From Psychrobacillus faecigallinarum (GTDB lineage Bacteria > Bacillota > Bacilli > Bacillales_A > Planococcaceae), in the NCBI RefSeq assembly GCF_014836595.1, contig NZ_JACSQO010000001.1, forward strand, positions 434,001 through 498,000: 64,000 nucleotides of DNA, given 5' to 3'. The position numbers and the translations under genes are program-made. The notes below the pieces were generated by a model, which was given only the letters and a program-made list of their open reading frames with translations, was not told the origin of the DNA and did not search any database. Every line of letters begins with the position of its first letter. Positions within the stretch are counted from its first letter, which is position 1. Shown piece after piece: positions 47,029 through 56,039 of this stretch.

Positions 47029-48888
47029 TTATTTAGCAGATTTAATTGGCTCTTCAGCAGTTAGCTCAAGTTCATGTAAGTAAGTGCCTTCTGAGTAATC
47101 AATATTATAGTTTTTAAGTCGTTTGTTAACTGGAATGATCTCAAATCTGTAAGTTAGTGGAATTACAACTGCCATTTCTTCCATATGCTCTTGGAATGCT
47201 CTAAATTGCTCAGCGCGATATGCTGAGTCAAAAGCTTTTGGTGAGTTTATGTTAGCTAATGTATCCTCTAAGAAGTCAGATGTGTAACGACTATAGTTAA
47301 ACTTTGCTTTCTTTGAATATAAGCCCGATGGTGATGGGTCAGATCCTGTTCCAAATGCTGCCGTATACATGTCAATTTCAGGATCATCTGCTTCTACCAT
47401 GTCATAGAATGCATTAAATTCAATTGTGCGTCCAGTAGTTAACTTAACATTTAAGCCAACATCTTTCCAATTTTGCAAGAAGAATTGAGTGATATCTTCC
47501 GCTATATCATCACCAGCAGCTGTAGCATACTTAATTTCAAATGGTTTACCTTCTGGATCTTCGCGAAGACCATCATTGTTAACATCTTTATAACCAGCTT
47601 CATCTAATAATGCATTCGCTTTATCTGGATCATAAGTGTAACCTTGTAAAGATTTATCATAGAATGATTTAAATACTGGCGGTAACATAGAGTTCGCACG
47701 TTCACGGAGGTTATTATAATATACTTCAGCAACTTGTTCTACATCTAAAGCATATCCCATTGCTTGACGTAATTTTTGATCTCCCATTTTAGCGTTTTCG
47801 ATGTCTGTTACTACTTCCCCTTTTGTAGAATCCCATTTACCTACTTTAAACGCTAGGTATTGGTAATACAATTCTTGTCGTCCTAAAATTTCAAGATTAT
47901 CAAAGTTTTTAATTTCTTCAATTTTTGCTGCACTGAAATTTGAAGCGATATCATACTCTCCAGATTGCATAGCAACTGAAATAGAAGTTGGTGGTACTAC
48001 TTTTACTAATACGCCATCTAATTTTGGTTTACCTCTCCAGTGATTTTCATTTGCTACTAATTGTACTGATTCACCAGGGACAATTTTTTCTATCACGAAC
48101 GCACCAAGTGTGACTGGATTTTTTCGAACTGGATCAGATTCAATTAGAGTAGCCACTGGTAAATCTTTAACAATATGGCTTGGCTCTGCATAAGTCCACA
48201 GTCCATCTCCTCCACTAAATATTGCCGGTGAGACTTGAATTAGTGAAATTTCTAAAGTTGTTTCATCAATTTTCTTTAACCCGGAAATAGTATCTGCTTT
48301 ACCATCATGATACTCAATTGCGCCAACTATATTTTGAAAATCTGCATCATAACGTACACCAGTATAATCTGGATGACCAATAATTAAATATGGTTGAATT
48401 AAATCTTCCACTTTAAGAGGTTCTCCGTCAGACCATTTTATACCCTCACGGATTTTAATAGTTGCTTTTTTGTTTTCTTGATCTACTTCTAGGCTAGCAA
48501 TTCCTTTATCACTAATCAAGAAGTCTCCATCTATTTCAAAGATAGAATTAGATGCATATTGTAAAATTTCTGCATCATAGGCATCTTCATAAAGCGAATA
48601 AGCGAATACCCCTTGGAATGGGCTATCCTTAACTAACGCAACTTTTAAGGTACCTCCAGAAATTGCGTTTCCTTCTGTTTCCATAGAAATTGGGAATGGA
48701 GAATCATTTTCTTCAGTGGCTGTCTCTTTCTCCGCTTCCTCTTTCTCATCCTTCTCTCCATCATCTTTTTTCCCAGAATCGGAAGTTTCAGCTGGAGCTG
48801 GAGTTGTTTCTTCCTTATTATTACACGCTCCAAGGACCAACATAAAAGCTATCAATACTACTAATAATGTCCAAAGCTTCTTAGTCAT
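47029..48888 (-). CDS. Second oligopeptide-binding lipoprotein (SBP family 5)
   Basis: A 619-residue lipoprotein with lipobox LVLGACNN (Cys22) and a very acidic, Lys-rich linker (residues 25-65). The mature domain has IKIREGIKWSDGEPLKVEDLIQPYLI and the usual SBP_bac_5 layout. It is the last gene of a second operon ordered D-F-B-C-binding protein, unlike oppABCDF above. Low similarity to OppA43195 in the visible motifs suggests a different peptide preference. Confidence 0.92.
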   Translation of the reverse strand: MTKKLWTLLVVLIAFMLVLGACNNKEETTPAPAETSDSGKKDDGEKDEKEEAEKETATEENDSPFPISMETEGNAISGGTLKVALVKDSPFQGVFAYSLYEDAYDAEILQYASNSIFEIDGDFLISDKGIASLEVDQENKKATIKIREGIKWSDGEPLKVEDLIQPYLIIGHPDYTGVRYDADFQNIVGAIEYHDGKADTISGLKKIDETTLEISLIQVSPAIFSGGDGLWTYAEPSHIVKDLPVATLIESDPVRKNPVTLGAFVIEKIVPGESVQLVANENHWRGKPKLDGVLVKVVPPTSISVAMQSGEYDIASNFSAAKIEEIKNFDNLEILGRQELYYQYLAFKVGKWDSTKGEVVTDIENAKMGDQKLRQAMGYALDVEQVAEVYYNNLRERANSMLPPVFKSFYDKSLQGYTYDPDKANALLDEAGYKDVNNDGLREDPEGKPFEIKYATAAGDDIAEDITQFFLQNWKDVGLNVKLTTGRTIEFNAFYDMVEADDPEIDMYTAAFGTGSDPSPSGLYSKKAKFNYSRYTSDFLEDTLANINSPKAFDSAYRAEQFRAFQEHMEEMAVVIPLTYRFEIIPVNKRLKNYNIDYSEGTYLHELELTAEEPIKSAK

Positions 48889-48967
48889 TCATATTCCTCC
48901 TTTTTAGTCTCTTTTTTCTATATTAAACATGTTACGTCTAATACCAATTATTAGTTATCTGATGGTG

Positions 48968-49870
48968 TTATCCCAGACGTTGTCTTGCATCTGCCGAACG
49001 TCGTAATGCTTGCCCAACGTAGTTTATTCCTAACATCATTAATAAGATGAAAAGTGATGCTGGAAGCCATACCCACCATTTCTCCTGTAAAACGAGCGGG
49101 TTATTTGCGTAAGCAACCAGTGTACCCAAACTAGGAGTTGCTGGAGGTAAACCAAACCCAAGATAACTCAGCCCAGTCTCGATTCCTACGTTACCTGCAA
49201 AGTTAAGAGTCAACTCAACTATTAATATAGAACTGATATTAGGCATAATTTCTTTGAATATTATGATAATTCCAGGCGTACCCATTGTCTTCGAAGCATT
49301 TACATAATCCCTTCTACTTTCTGTTAGTGCCTTGCTCCTCACGAGTCTTGCTGTGGAGGTCCACATGAAAATACTCATTATTATTACAAACGTTGTCATT
49401 GTATATTTTGGTACAATTGTTACAAACACAATTATTAACATTAAAGATGGTATAGTGATAAAGAAATCTATAATTCTCATAAAGATATTATCTATCCATC
49501 CTCCAAAGTATCCACAAACCAAGCCGACTACTATCCCTACAAATCCCGTTATCAATGTAATAGCTATTGCAATTCCTATGGAGTTTTTTGCTCCTATGAT
49601 CAGTTGTCCCAAAATATCTTTCCCACCTTGATCTGCCCCTAAAAAGAACTTATCACCTGGTGGTGCATATTTATCTCTTAAACTTACTCTCATAATAGCT
49701 TCCTTATCAATCGTATATGCCCATATGAATACACCAACTATAATGATGACTAATGATATAAGAGAAAACATTGCAAGTTTATCTTTTTTAAATTCCCTTA
49801 ATATAACTTGAAATCCGGTAGGTGGAGCATTCAAGGTTGCCTCTTTTTTTACGTTCAATTGTTTTCCCAT
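48968..49870 (-). CDS. Oligopeptide ABC permease (OppC/AppC-like)
   Basis: A 300-residue permease: N-terminal helix LAMFSLISLVIIIVGVFIW, FFLGADQGGKDILGQLIIGAK, then five helices with the EAA loop SKTMGTPGIIIIFKEIMPNI. ATG 49870 sits 6 bases after GAGAGGTG; the GTG nine bases earlier overlaps that site. It pairs with the OppB-like permease upstream. Confidence 0.92.
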   Translation of the reverse strand: MGKQLNVKKEATLNAPPTGFQVILREFKKDKLAMFSLISLVIIIVGVFIWAYTIDKEAIMRVSLRDKYAPPGDKFFLGADQGGKDILGQLIIGAKNSIGIAIAITLITGFVGIVVGLVCGYFGGWIDNIFMRIIDFFITIPSLMLIIVFVTIVPKYTMTTFVIIMSIFMWTSTARLVRSKALTESRRDYVNASKTMGTPGIIIIFKEIMPNISSILIVELTLNFAGNVGIETGLSYLGFGLPPATPSLGTLVAYANNPLVLQEKWWVWLPASLFILLMMLGINYVGQALRRSADARQRLG

Positions 49871-49900
49871 ATTATTCACCTCTCCTTAACATGTAATCTC

Positions 49901-50863
49901 CTACTCTATCCTAATTCTTGGGTCAACAATACTCATGATAATATCGGACAGTAGACTACCTAATAATGTTAAGAAGCCATATAACATAACAAGTGCAGTA
50001 ATTACACTATAATCACGAGATAGTATAGATGAAATAAACAACTGTCCCATTCCTGGATATCCAAAAATAGTCTCTATAAAGATAGAGCCTCCTAGTAGTC
50101 CCGTAATCGTGAATCCTAAAAATGCAGCAATTGGTAATAAAGAGTTTCTAAAAATATGCCTAGAGTACACTTTTCTTATTGGTATTCCTTTACTTCTTGC
50201 GGTTCTAACATAATCCATCGATTTAGAATCAATAATTTCCGAACGTAAAAACTGAATAACAGTAGTAGTTGCCAATATGGCATAAGTGAGAGCAGGGAGC
50301 ATCATATGATAGATTTTGCTCCATAGATACCCAAATGTTCCAGCATCATATTTAATATCCACGCTTCCTATGGTTGGAAACCAATGTAATTTATAACCAA
50401 AAAAGAACAAAAATAATAGAGACAATACAAATGTAGGAATTGCATAAGTAATAAAACTATATAAGACAATCGTTTTATCTAAGAAAGTGTCTTGAAAACG
50501 TCCTGCTAAAACTCCTAGCGGTATTGCCAAAAGGTAAAGTAGCACTACGCTCAATAAAGATAACCAAAAGGTATTCATTGCTCTCTCACCTATTAGAGCT
50601 GAAACTTGAACCTTGTAAGTATAACTTTTGCCAAAATCTCCTTGGACTGCATTAACCATCCATCGGGCATATTGCTCATACCAGGGGTCATTTAAACCTG
50701 CTAGTTCTCTCAACTCGTCTAATCTGTTAGGGTCAGTTTCAGGACTAATCATTCCAGTGAAAGGATCCCCTGGCATAAATTTCGCCATAATGAAAATTAA
50801 TAAACTTAAAGCAATTAGTTGTGGAATCATTATCAATACTCGGCGAACAATCGTTTTCCACAT
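49901..50863 (-). CDS. Oligopeptide ABC permease (OppB/AppB-like)
   Basis: A 320-residue permease starting MWKTIVRRVLIMIPQLIALSLLIF, with the GDPFTGMISPETDPNRLDELRE loop split over residues 35-60 and the EAA segment ARSKGIPIRKVYSRHIFRNSL. ATG 50863 follows GGGAGGC; the stop of the ATPase gene is one base upstream, so the longer reading is not needed. Confidence 0.92.
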   Translation of the reverse strand: MWKTIVRRVLIMIPQLIALSLLIFIMAKFMPGDPFTGMISPETDPNRLDELRELAGLNDPWYEQYARWMVNAVQGDFGKSYTYKVQVSALIGERAMNTFWLSLLSVVLLYLLAIPLGVLAGRFQDTFLDKTIVLYSFITYAIPTFVLSLLFLFFFGYKLHWFPTIGSVDIKYDAGTFGYLWSKIYHMMLPALTYAILATTTVIQFLRSEIIDSKSMDYVRTARSKGIPIRKVYSRHIFRNSLLPIAAFLGFTITGLLGGSIFIETIFGYPGMGQLFISSILSRDYSVITALVMLYGFLTLLGSLLSDIIMSIVDPRIRIE

Positions 50864-50864
50864 A

Positions 50865-51812
50865 TTAACTGCCTCCCTTCGTATTAGCATTCATTGCTAC
50901 ATAATGGGAATCAGACAGCTTCATCAAATCAAACACTTTTCCAGTTTCGTCATAATAGATTTTATGATTGGTCATATAATCAGATTCCACCTGCATCCTT
51001 TGCACTTTTCGATCTTCTCTTCCTATAGGATTGATATCAGGAATTGATGACAACAAGCGTTTAGTATATATATGCTGTGGATTAGTATAAATATCATTTC
51101 GTGTACCTGATTCAACAAATCTTCCTTTATACATGATGGAAATATGGTCACACATATGTTTAACAACCCCAAGGTCATGCGATATAAAAAGGTAACTTAA
51201 GCCATATTCTTGCTGAATTTCCTTTAAAAAATTTAAGACTTGGGCCTGCACGGATAGGTCAAGAGCTGAAACAGGCTCATCACAAATAATTAGCTTTGGA
51301 TCACATGCGATTGCTCGAGCAATCCCTATTCTTTGCTTTTGTCCTCCTGAGAATTCATGAGGATATTTAAGCTTTGCATCTTCACTCATTCCTACAATTG
51401 CCAGCAATTCATTGATCCTTCTATTCTCTTCTTCTGGAGTTAGATTTAAGAAATTACGAATTGGTTCCGCAATAATATCCCTTACTCTTTTTCGAGGATT
51501 CAAACTAGAGTGAACATCTTGAAATATCATTTGAATATCACGGTTGTAAGAAGAAGATTTATTTCGTTGTTTATTTGTTACATCTTTTCCCTCATAAATA
51601 ATACTTCCTGAAGTTATTTTCTCAAGACCTATTATCGACTTACCAGTAGTGGATTTTCCACACCCTGATTCTCCTACAAGGCCATATGTTTTTCCTTTTT
51701 CAATCTCCATATTTATCCCATCGACAGCATGTACTCGATCTATAATTGTGTTGAAAAATCCTCCTCGTATTGGATAATGTACATGAAGGTCATTAATTTG
51801 CATAAAGCTCAT
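50865..51812 (-). CDS. Oligopeptide ABC ATPase (OppF/AppF-like)
   Basis: A 315-residue ATPase: GESGCGKSTTGKS, SGGQKQRIGIARAI, LIICDEPVSALD, FISHDLGVVKH. The C-terminal extension ends DSHYVAMNANTKGGS and lacks the cysteine cluster of DppF-type proteins. It overlaps the D-type ATPase by 4 bases (ATGA). Confidence 0.93.
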   Translation of the reverse strand: MSFMQINDLHVHYPIRGGFFNTIIDRVHAVDGINMEIEKGKTYGLVGESGCGKSTTGKSIIGLEKITSGSIIYEGKDVTNKQRNKSSSYNRDIQMIFQDVHSSLNPRKRVRDIIAEPIRNFLNLTPEEENRRINELLAIVGMSEDAKLKYPHEFSGGQKQRIGIARAIACDPKLIICDEPVSALDLSVQAQVLNFLKEIQQEYGLSYLFISHDLGVVKHMCDHISIMYKGRFVESGTRNDIYTNPQHIYTKRLLSSIPDINPIGREDRKVQRMQVESDYMTNHKIYYDETGKVFDLMKLSDSHYVAMNANTKGGS

Positions 51813-52822
51813 TGAGCATAGCCTCCCTCTTCACCTTCAAAATGGAAGTGTTGCCAACAAGTACATCTTACCAAGTGTCCTGGGGAAACCTCATGAAGGG
51901 CTGGTTGCTTTTCATGAGCATTTTCTGAGATCCAAGGTATGCGTCCTGAAAATCTACATCCTTCTCTAGGAAGGTTCATGAGAGTAGGTACCATGCCTTT
52001 AATCACTTCCAGTTTTTCAGTCTCACTATTTATTTGTGGAATTGAATTAAATAATGAACGAGTATAAGGATGTAAGGGATTTGAAAATAGTTCCGCTACT
52101 GGTGCTTCCTCGATTATTTGCCCCGCATACATAACGGCCACTCTATCAGCAACTTCTGCAACAACTCCTAAGTCATGAGTAATAAGAATTATTCCTGCCC
52201 CTGTCTCCCTTTGAAGATCCATAAGTAAATCGAGAATTTGCGCTTGAATTGTCACATCTAAAGCGGTTGTTGGCTCATCGGCTATGATTACCTTAGGTTT
52301 ACATGCAATTGCTATTGCTATGATTACCCTTTGTCTCATCCCTCCAGAAAGCTGGTGTGGAAATTGTTTTACTGTTCTTTGAGGATTAGTTATTCCCACC
52401 TGATTTAGTAATTCTATTACTCTTGCACTTCTTTGCGCTTTACTTAGCTTCGTGTGGTAGACTAGACTCTCTTCAATTTGTTCGCCAACCCTCATTAAAG
52501 GATTGAGTGCTGATAAAGGATCTTGAAAGATCATCCCTATTTCTTCCCCTCGTACAGCATTAAACTTTTCATCATTCAGTTTGGCTAAGTTGACACCGTT
52601 ATATATAATTTCTCCCTCAACTCTAGTTTTGTTGTGATCATGTAGCCCAACAATGGATGTAGCTAAAGTAGATTTACCACAACCTGATTCCCCCACTATC
52701 GCAAGGATTTCATTTTTCTTTAAAGAAATTGAAACTCCATCAACGGCATCATAATATGTATCTTTGATTCTAAATCCTGTATGTAAATCGTTAATGGTTA
52801 ATAGCTGTTTTGAATTGTTCAA
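51809..52822 (-). CDS. Oligopeptide ABC ATPase (OppD/AppD-like)
   Basis: A 337-residue ATPase and first gene of the second peptide operon: GESGCGKSTLATS, SGGMRQRVIIAIAI, VIIADEPTTALD, LITHDLGVVAE. The C-terminus keeps GCRFSGRIPW and VRCTCW but has lost the middle cysteines of the usual C-x8-C-x5-C motif, so an iron-sulfur cluster is unlikely. Confidence 0.93.
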   Translation of the reverse strand: MNNSKQLLTINDLHTGFRIKDTYYDAVDGVSISLKKNEILAIVGESGCGKSTLATSIVGLHDHNKTRVEGEIIYNGVNLAKLNDEKFNAVRGEEIGMIFQDPLSALNPLMRVGEQIEESLVYHTKLSKAQRSARVIELLNQVGITNPQRTVKQFPHQLSGGMRQRVIIAIAIACKPKVIIADEPTTALDVTIQAQILDLLMDLQRETGAGIILITHDLGVVAEVADRVAVMYAGQIIEEAPVAELFSNPLHPYTRSLFNSIPQINSETEKLEVIKGMVPTLMNLPREGCRFSGRIPWISENAHEKQPALHEVSPGHLVRCTCWQHFHFEGEEGGYAQ

Positions 52823-53130
52823 AGTAATTCTCCTTTCACAATCAATACTATTTTATTTCTCATTTCATTTATTTGACTTTTTGAACTTTTCTGTTTATTT
52901 GATTCTTTATTTGTAAAGTCTATTACAGTATGATTACGAGTGCAATAATATTTTTTATATAATTATTTAATCTAGTATATTAAAAACAAATAGATTTTAT
53001 TAAAAATTTAGAAGTGATAAGGATTTAATATATATAATTTTTGGAAAATATGTATTTTTATTTTTTAAATTAATATCATTTTTAAATCATTATCATCAAT
53101 TTATTACTATTTATTCCATTAAACTAAAAA
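52823..53130. other. AT-rich upstream region of the second peptide operon
   Basis: About 300 very AT-rich bases with no ORF and no clear operator. It should hold the promoter of the D-F-B-C-binding protein operon; AATCATTATCATCAAT near 53085 is only half like a Fur box and is not called. Confidence 0.4.
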
Positions 53131-53383
53131 AATCCTTGTTTATAAACAAGGATTCAAACATTAAACCATCTGAAGAAATTGGAAATTGTCTTCGACATAT
53201 TTCTGCAGGAATCTTCAAGAATTCCAATCCAATCGCATAATGTTGTTTAATGGAAGGTACTGTAGGAATTACGATAACATTTTTTCAATTTGTCTTCGGC
53301 ATACGTTTAATGCGTGGACCATCCAAGAGATTAAAACGAACCAAAATAAAAGGATTGGAAATCCAATTGATTTCCAATCCTTT
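53131..53383 (-). other. Orphan 250-bp unit between two terminators
   Basis: Minus-strand terminator 1 (53349-53383, 16-bp arms) ends fabF; terminator 2 (53131-53154, AATCCTTGTT/AACAAGGATT with T7) has no assigned gene. The minus strand between them reads MPKTN-stop-KNVIVIPTVPSIKQHYAIG and about 40 more residues in one frame (53158-53300) without a usable start, which looks like gene decay or an unrecognised short RNA. A plus-strand ORF at 53186-53410 has no ribosome site. Confidence 0.4.
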
Positions 53384-53429
53384 TGTCTATACTATGAAAC
53401 CCTTGATTAGGTAACATGCATTTCTTTAC

Positions 53430-54668
53430 TTATTTCATTTTTTTAAATAATATACTAGCATTATGACCGCCAAACCCTAAGGAATTGCTCAATGCGTAGT
53501 CAATATCTTCTTTTCTTGCAACGTTTGGTACATAATCCAAATCACACAAAGGATCTGGTGTTTCTAGATTAGTTGTAGGTGGCAAGATGCCTTCGTGAAG
53601 AGCCAGTACGCTGAAAATAGCTTCTACTCCTCCTGCAGCTCCTAACAAGTGACCTGTCATGGACTTTGTTGAACTCATTGCCAAGTTATATGCATGTTCA
53701 CCAAAAACTGTTTTTACTGCCATTGTTTCAAACTGATCATTGTAAGGTGTGCTTGTTCCATGTGCATTAATATAATTAATTTGTTCAGGAGAAACTCCCG
53801 CGTCATCTAAAGCTTGCTTCATTGCTCTAGCTGCTCCTTCTCCTTCTGGGGCTGGAGCAGTTATATGATGCGCATCTCCAGTAGATCCATAACCAATAAT
53901 TTCTGCATATATTTTTGCTCCACGAGCTACTGCATGTTCATACTCCTCGAGTATTATTATTCCTGCACCTTCGCCAATGACAAATCCATCTCTATTAGCA
54001 TCAAATGGTTTAGATGCAGTTTGAGGGTCTGTATTTAAAGAAAGTGCAGTATTAGAACAGAAGCCAGCTACCGACATATGAGTAATAGGGGACTCTGCTC
54101 CCCCAGTAATCATGACATCCGCGTCGCCTCGCTCGATTACTTTAAAAGCATCACCGATAGAGTTAGTACCTGATGCACAGGCTGTTACTGTACATGAGTT
54201 AATAGCCTTCGCTCCAAAGTGAATAGATACCTGACCAGCAGCCATATCTGGAATCATCATTGGTACAAAGAACGGGCTAACTCGTCTAGTTCCTTTTTCT
54301 AAAAATACTCGGAACTGATTTTCGTATGTCTCCATTCCACCGATACCTGAACCAATCCATACTCCTGTTCGTAGACCGAGCTCCTCGGTAATAGTCAAAT
54401 TCGCATCCTCCACTGCCATAATCGAAGCAGCTAAAGCGTAATGAGTAAAGCGATCCATTTTACGTGCATCTTTCTTTTCAATGTACTTTTCTATATCAAA
54501 GTCTTTTACTTCTGCAGCAACCTTTGCTGGAAACAATGATGCGTCAAGTCTTGTCAGCATTCCAACCCCTGATTTACCTGCTTTAATGCCAGCCCAAGTA
54601 GTTTCCACATCATTACCTAGCGGTGTAACAGCTCCAAGTCCTGTTACTACAACCCTGCGTTTTTTCAT
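53430..54668 (-). CDS. fabF: Beta-ketoacyl-ACP synthase II
   Basis: A 412-residue condensing enzyme that elongates fatty acids. The triad is present: Cys in [12 protein letters not shown] (about 164), His in [11 protein letters not shown] (about 304) and His in [12 protein letters not shown] (about 341). It follows fabH by 26 bases and should share its FapR-controlled promoter. A terminator follows at 53349-53383. Confidence 0.97.
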   Translation of the reverse strand: MKKRRVVVTGLGAVTPLGNDVETTWAGIKAGKSGVGMLTRLDASLFPAKVAAEVKDFDIEKYIEKKDARKMDRFTHYALAASIMAVEDANLTITEELGLRTGVWIGSGIGGMETYENQFRVFLEKGTRRVSPFFVPMMIPDMAAGQVSIHFGAKAINSCTVTACASGTNSIGDAFKVIERGDADVMITGGAESPITHMSVAGFCSNTALSLNTDPQTASKPFDANRDGFVIGEGAGIIILEEYEHAVARGAKIYAEIIGYGSTGDAHHITAPAPEGEGAARAMKQALDDAGVSPEQINYINAHGTSTPYNDQFETMAVKTVFGEHAYNLAMSSTKSMTGHLLGAAGGVEAIFSVLALHEGILPPTTNLETPDPLCDLDYVPNVARKEDIDYALSNSLGFGGHNASILFKKMK

Positions 54669-54694
54669 ATATTTTCGTCCCCTCGAATTTTAGT

Positions 54695-55630
54695 TTATTT
54701 TCCCCATTTTAGAGCTATTGCTCCCCAAGTTAAACCGCCACCAAAACCTACCATCACGATAACATCATCATCTTTTACTTTTCCACTGTTAACTTCTTCT
54801 TTTAAAGCCAATGGTATAGAGGACGATGAAGTATTACCATATTTATGAATAGTTTTAGCCATTTTCTCTTTTGGTAATTCTAGTCTTTCTCTCGATGCTT
54901 CCATAATACGAATATTCGCTTGATGTGGGATTAACAAATCTATGTCTCCCTTTTGAAGGCCAGCCTTCTCTATAACATTAAGTGCAGACTCACCCATTTG
55001 TCGTACTGCGAATTTAAATACCTCTCTACCATTCATTGTAATGTAAGGTCCATCCTGCAATAAATATTTACCTCCACTACCATTCGCTCCAAGCTCAAAT
55101 GATAAAATACCTCTGCCTTCAGATACCTCTCCAATTACTACAGCACCAGCTCCGTCTCCAAAAAGTACTGCAGTGTTGCGGTCTTCCCAGTTTGTAATTT
55201 TAGAAAGTTTCTCAACTCCTACTACTAAAATATGAGAATAAGTTTTGGACTCTATAAATTGCTTGGCTGTAACTATCCCATACATAAATCCTGCACATGC
55301 TGCAGATATATCCATTGCAGCAGCATTCGTTGCTCCTAATTGCTCCTGAATCATTGTAGCTACACTAGGAAAAGGACGATCTGGAGTAACTGTCGCTACC
55401 AAAATAAGCCCTATTTGTTCTGGAGAAATCCCTGCATCCTCTATTGCTTCTTGAGCAGCCTTTACAGCCATATGTGAACTTTCTTCTTCTGGAGCAGCTA
55501 TTCTTCGCTCCTCTATACCAGTCATTGTTTTGATCCATTCATCTGAAGTATCCATTCTTTTTTCAAGATCTTGATTCGTTAAGACTTTCTCAGGTGCATA
55601 AGTTCCTAACCCTATAATTCCTGCATTCAT
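54695..55630 (-). CDS. fabH: Beta-ketoacyl-ACP synthase III
   Basis: A 311-residue enzyme that starts fatty-acid synthesis by condensing a (branched) acyl-CoA primer with malonyl-ACP. Cys-His-Asn are in [12 protein letters not shown] (about 112), [11 protein letters not shown] (about 238) and [12 protein letters not shown] (about 268). It leads the fabH-fabF operon, as fabHA does in B. subtilis. Confidence 0.97.
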   Translation of the reverse strand: MNAGIIGLGTYAPEKVLTNQDLEKRMDTSDEWIKTMTGIEERRIAAPEEESSHMAVKAAQEAIEDAGISPEQIGLILVATVTPDRPFPSVATMIQEQLGATNAAAMDISAACAGFMYGIVTAKQFIESKTYSHILVVGVEKLSKITNWEDRNTAVLFGDGAGAVVIGEVSEGRGILSFELGANGSGGKYLLQDGPYITMNGREVFKFAVRQMGESALNVIEKAGLQKGDIDLLIPHQANIRIMEASRERLELPKEKMAKTIHKYGNTSSSSIPLALKEEVNSGKVKDDDVIVMVGFGGGLTWGAIALKWGK

Positions 55631-55658
55631 GGAATTCCTCTTTTCTTATAATCTATTA

Positions 55659-55703
55659 TTAGTACCTGGTATTAATAATAACGAATATATGAACATTTTT
55701 CAA
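55659..55703 (-). promoter_or_regulatory. fabH promoter with FapR operator
   Basis: On the minus strand TTGAAA (55703-55698), 17-base spacer and TATTAT (55680-55675) form a good sigma-A promoter. TTAGTACCTGGTATTAA (55659-55675) is one base off the FapR palindrome TTAGTACCTGGTACTAA and begins at the -10 element. FapR, released by malonyl-CoA, should therefore repress fabHF. Confidence 0.9.
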
Positions 55704-55796
55704 CATAGTTGTTCGATTGTAAGAATAATTCTTTTGTATAGAACCGCCATGTGTTATGATACTTATAGATAAATTCATTTTTGAGGTGAAAATTTT

Positions 55797-55985
55797 ATGC
55801 ATTATATTATGACAGTTATCTGGTCATTTATCTTGGTTACCATGTTAAATTATGTAGTAAGCTCTGTTAATGGCGTTGATTTTAACTTTTATCATGGTTT
55901 ATATATGACTATTCCAGCAGCCATCATAATTATCCTAATTACTAAAGTTATTCCGGACGAGCCTGTAGCTGCTGAACACCATTAA
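55797..55985 (+). CDS. DUF2929-type small membrane protein (YjzD-like)
   Basis: A 62-residue protein with two membrane segments (about 4-24 and 36-52): MHYIMTVIWSFILVTMLNYV, a short loop SSVNGVDFNFYHG, then PAAIIIILITKVIP. The pattern fits DUF2929. GAGGTG is 9 bases upstream of the ATG. It diverges from fabH and is convergent with clpB across a shared terminator. Function unknown. Confidence 0.75.
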   Translation: MHYIMTVIWSFILVTMLNYVVSSVNGVDFNFYHGLYMTIPAAIIIILITKVIPDEPVAAEHH

Positions 55986-56017
55986 AAAAAACTCCCTTTT
56001 GATAGGGAGTTTTTTTA
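55986..56017. terminator. Shared terminator of the YjzD-like gene and clpB
   Basis: ACTCCC/GGGAGT stem inside A7 and T8 tracts; works in both directions. Confidence 0.92.
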
Positions 56018-56039
56018 TTGGATATAGTATAGTGACTGT

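Noticed and set aside
53075..53100. Fur box upstream of the second peptide operon
   Set aside because: Only about half of the palindrome fits in a very AT-rich stretch.
53186..53410. Plus-strand ORF of 74 residues
   Set aside because: No ribosome site, runs through two hairpins, composition not protein-like.
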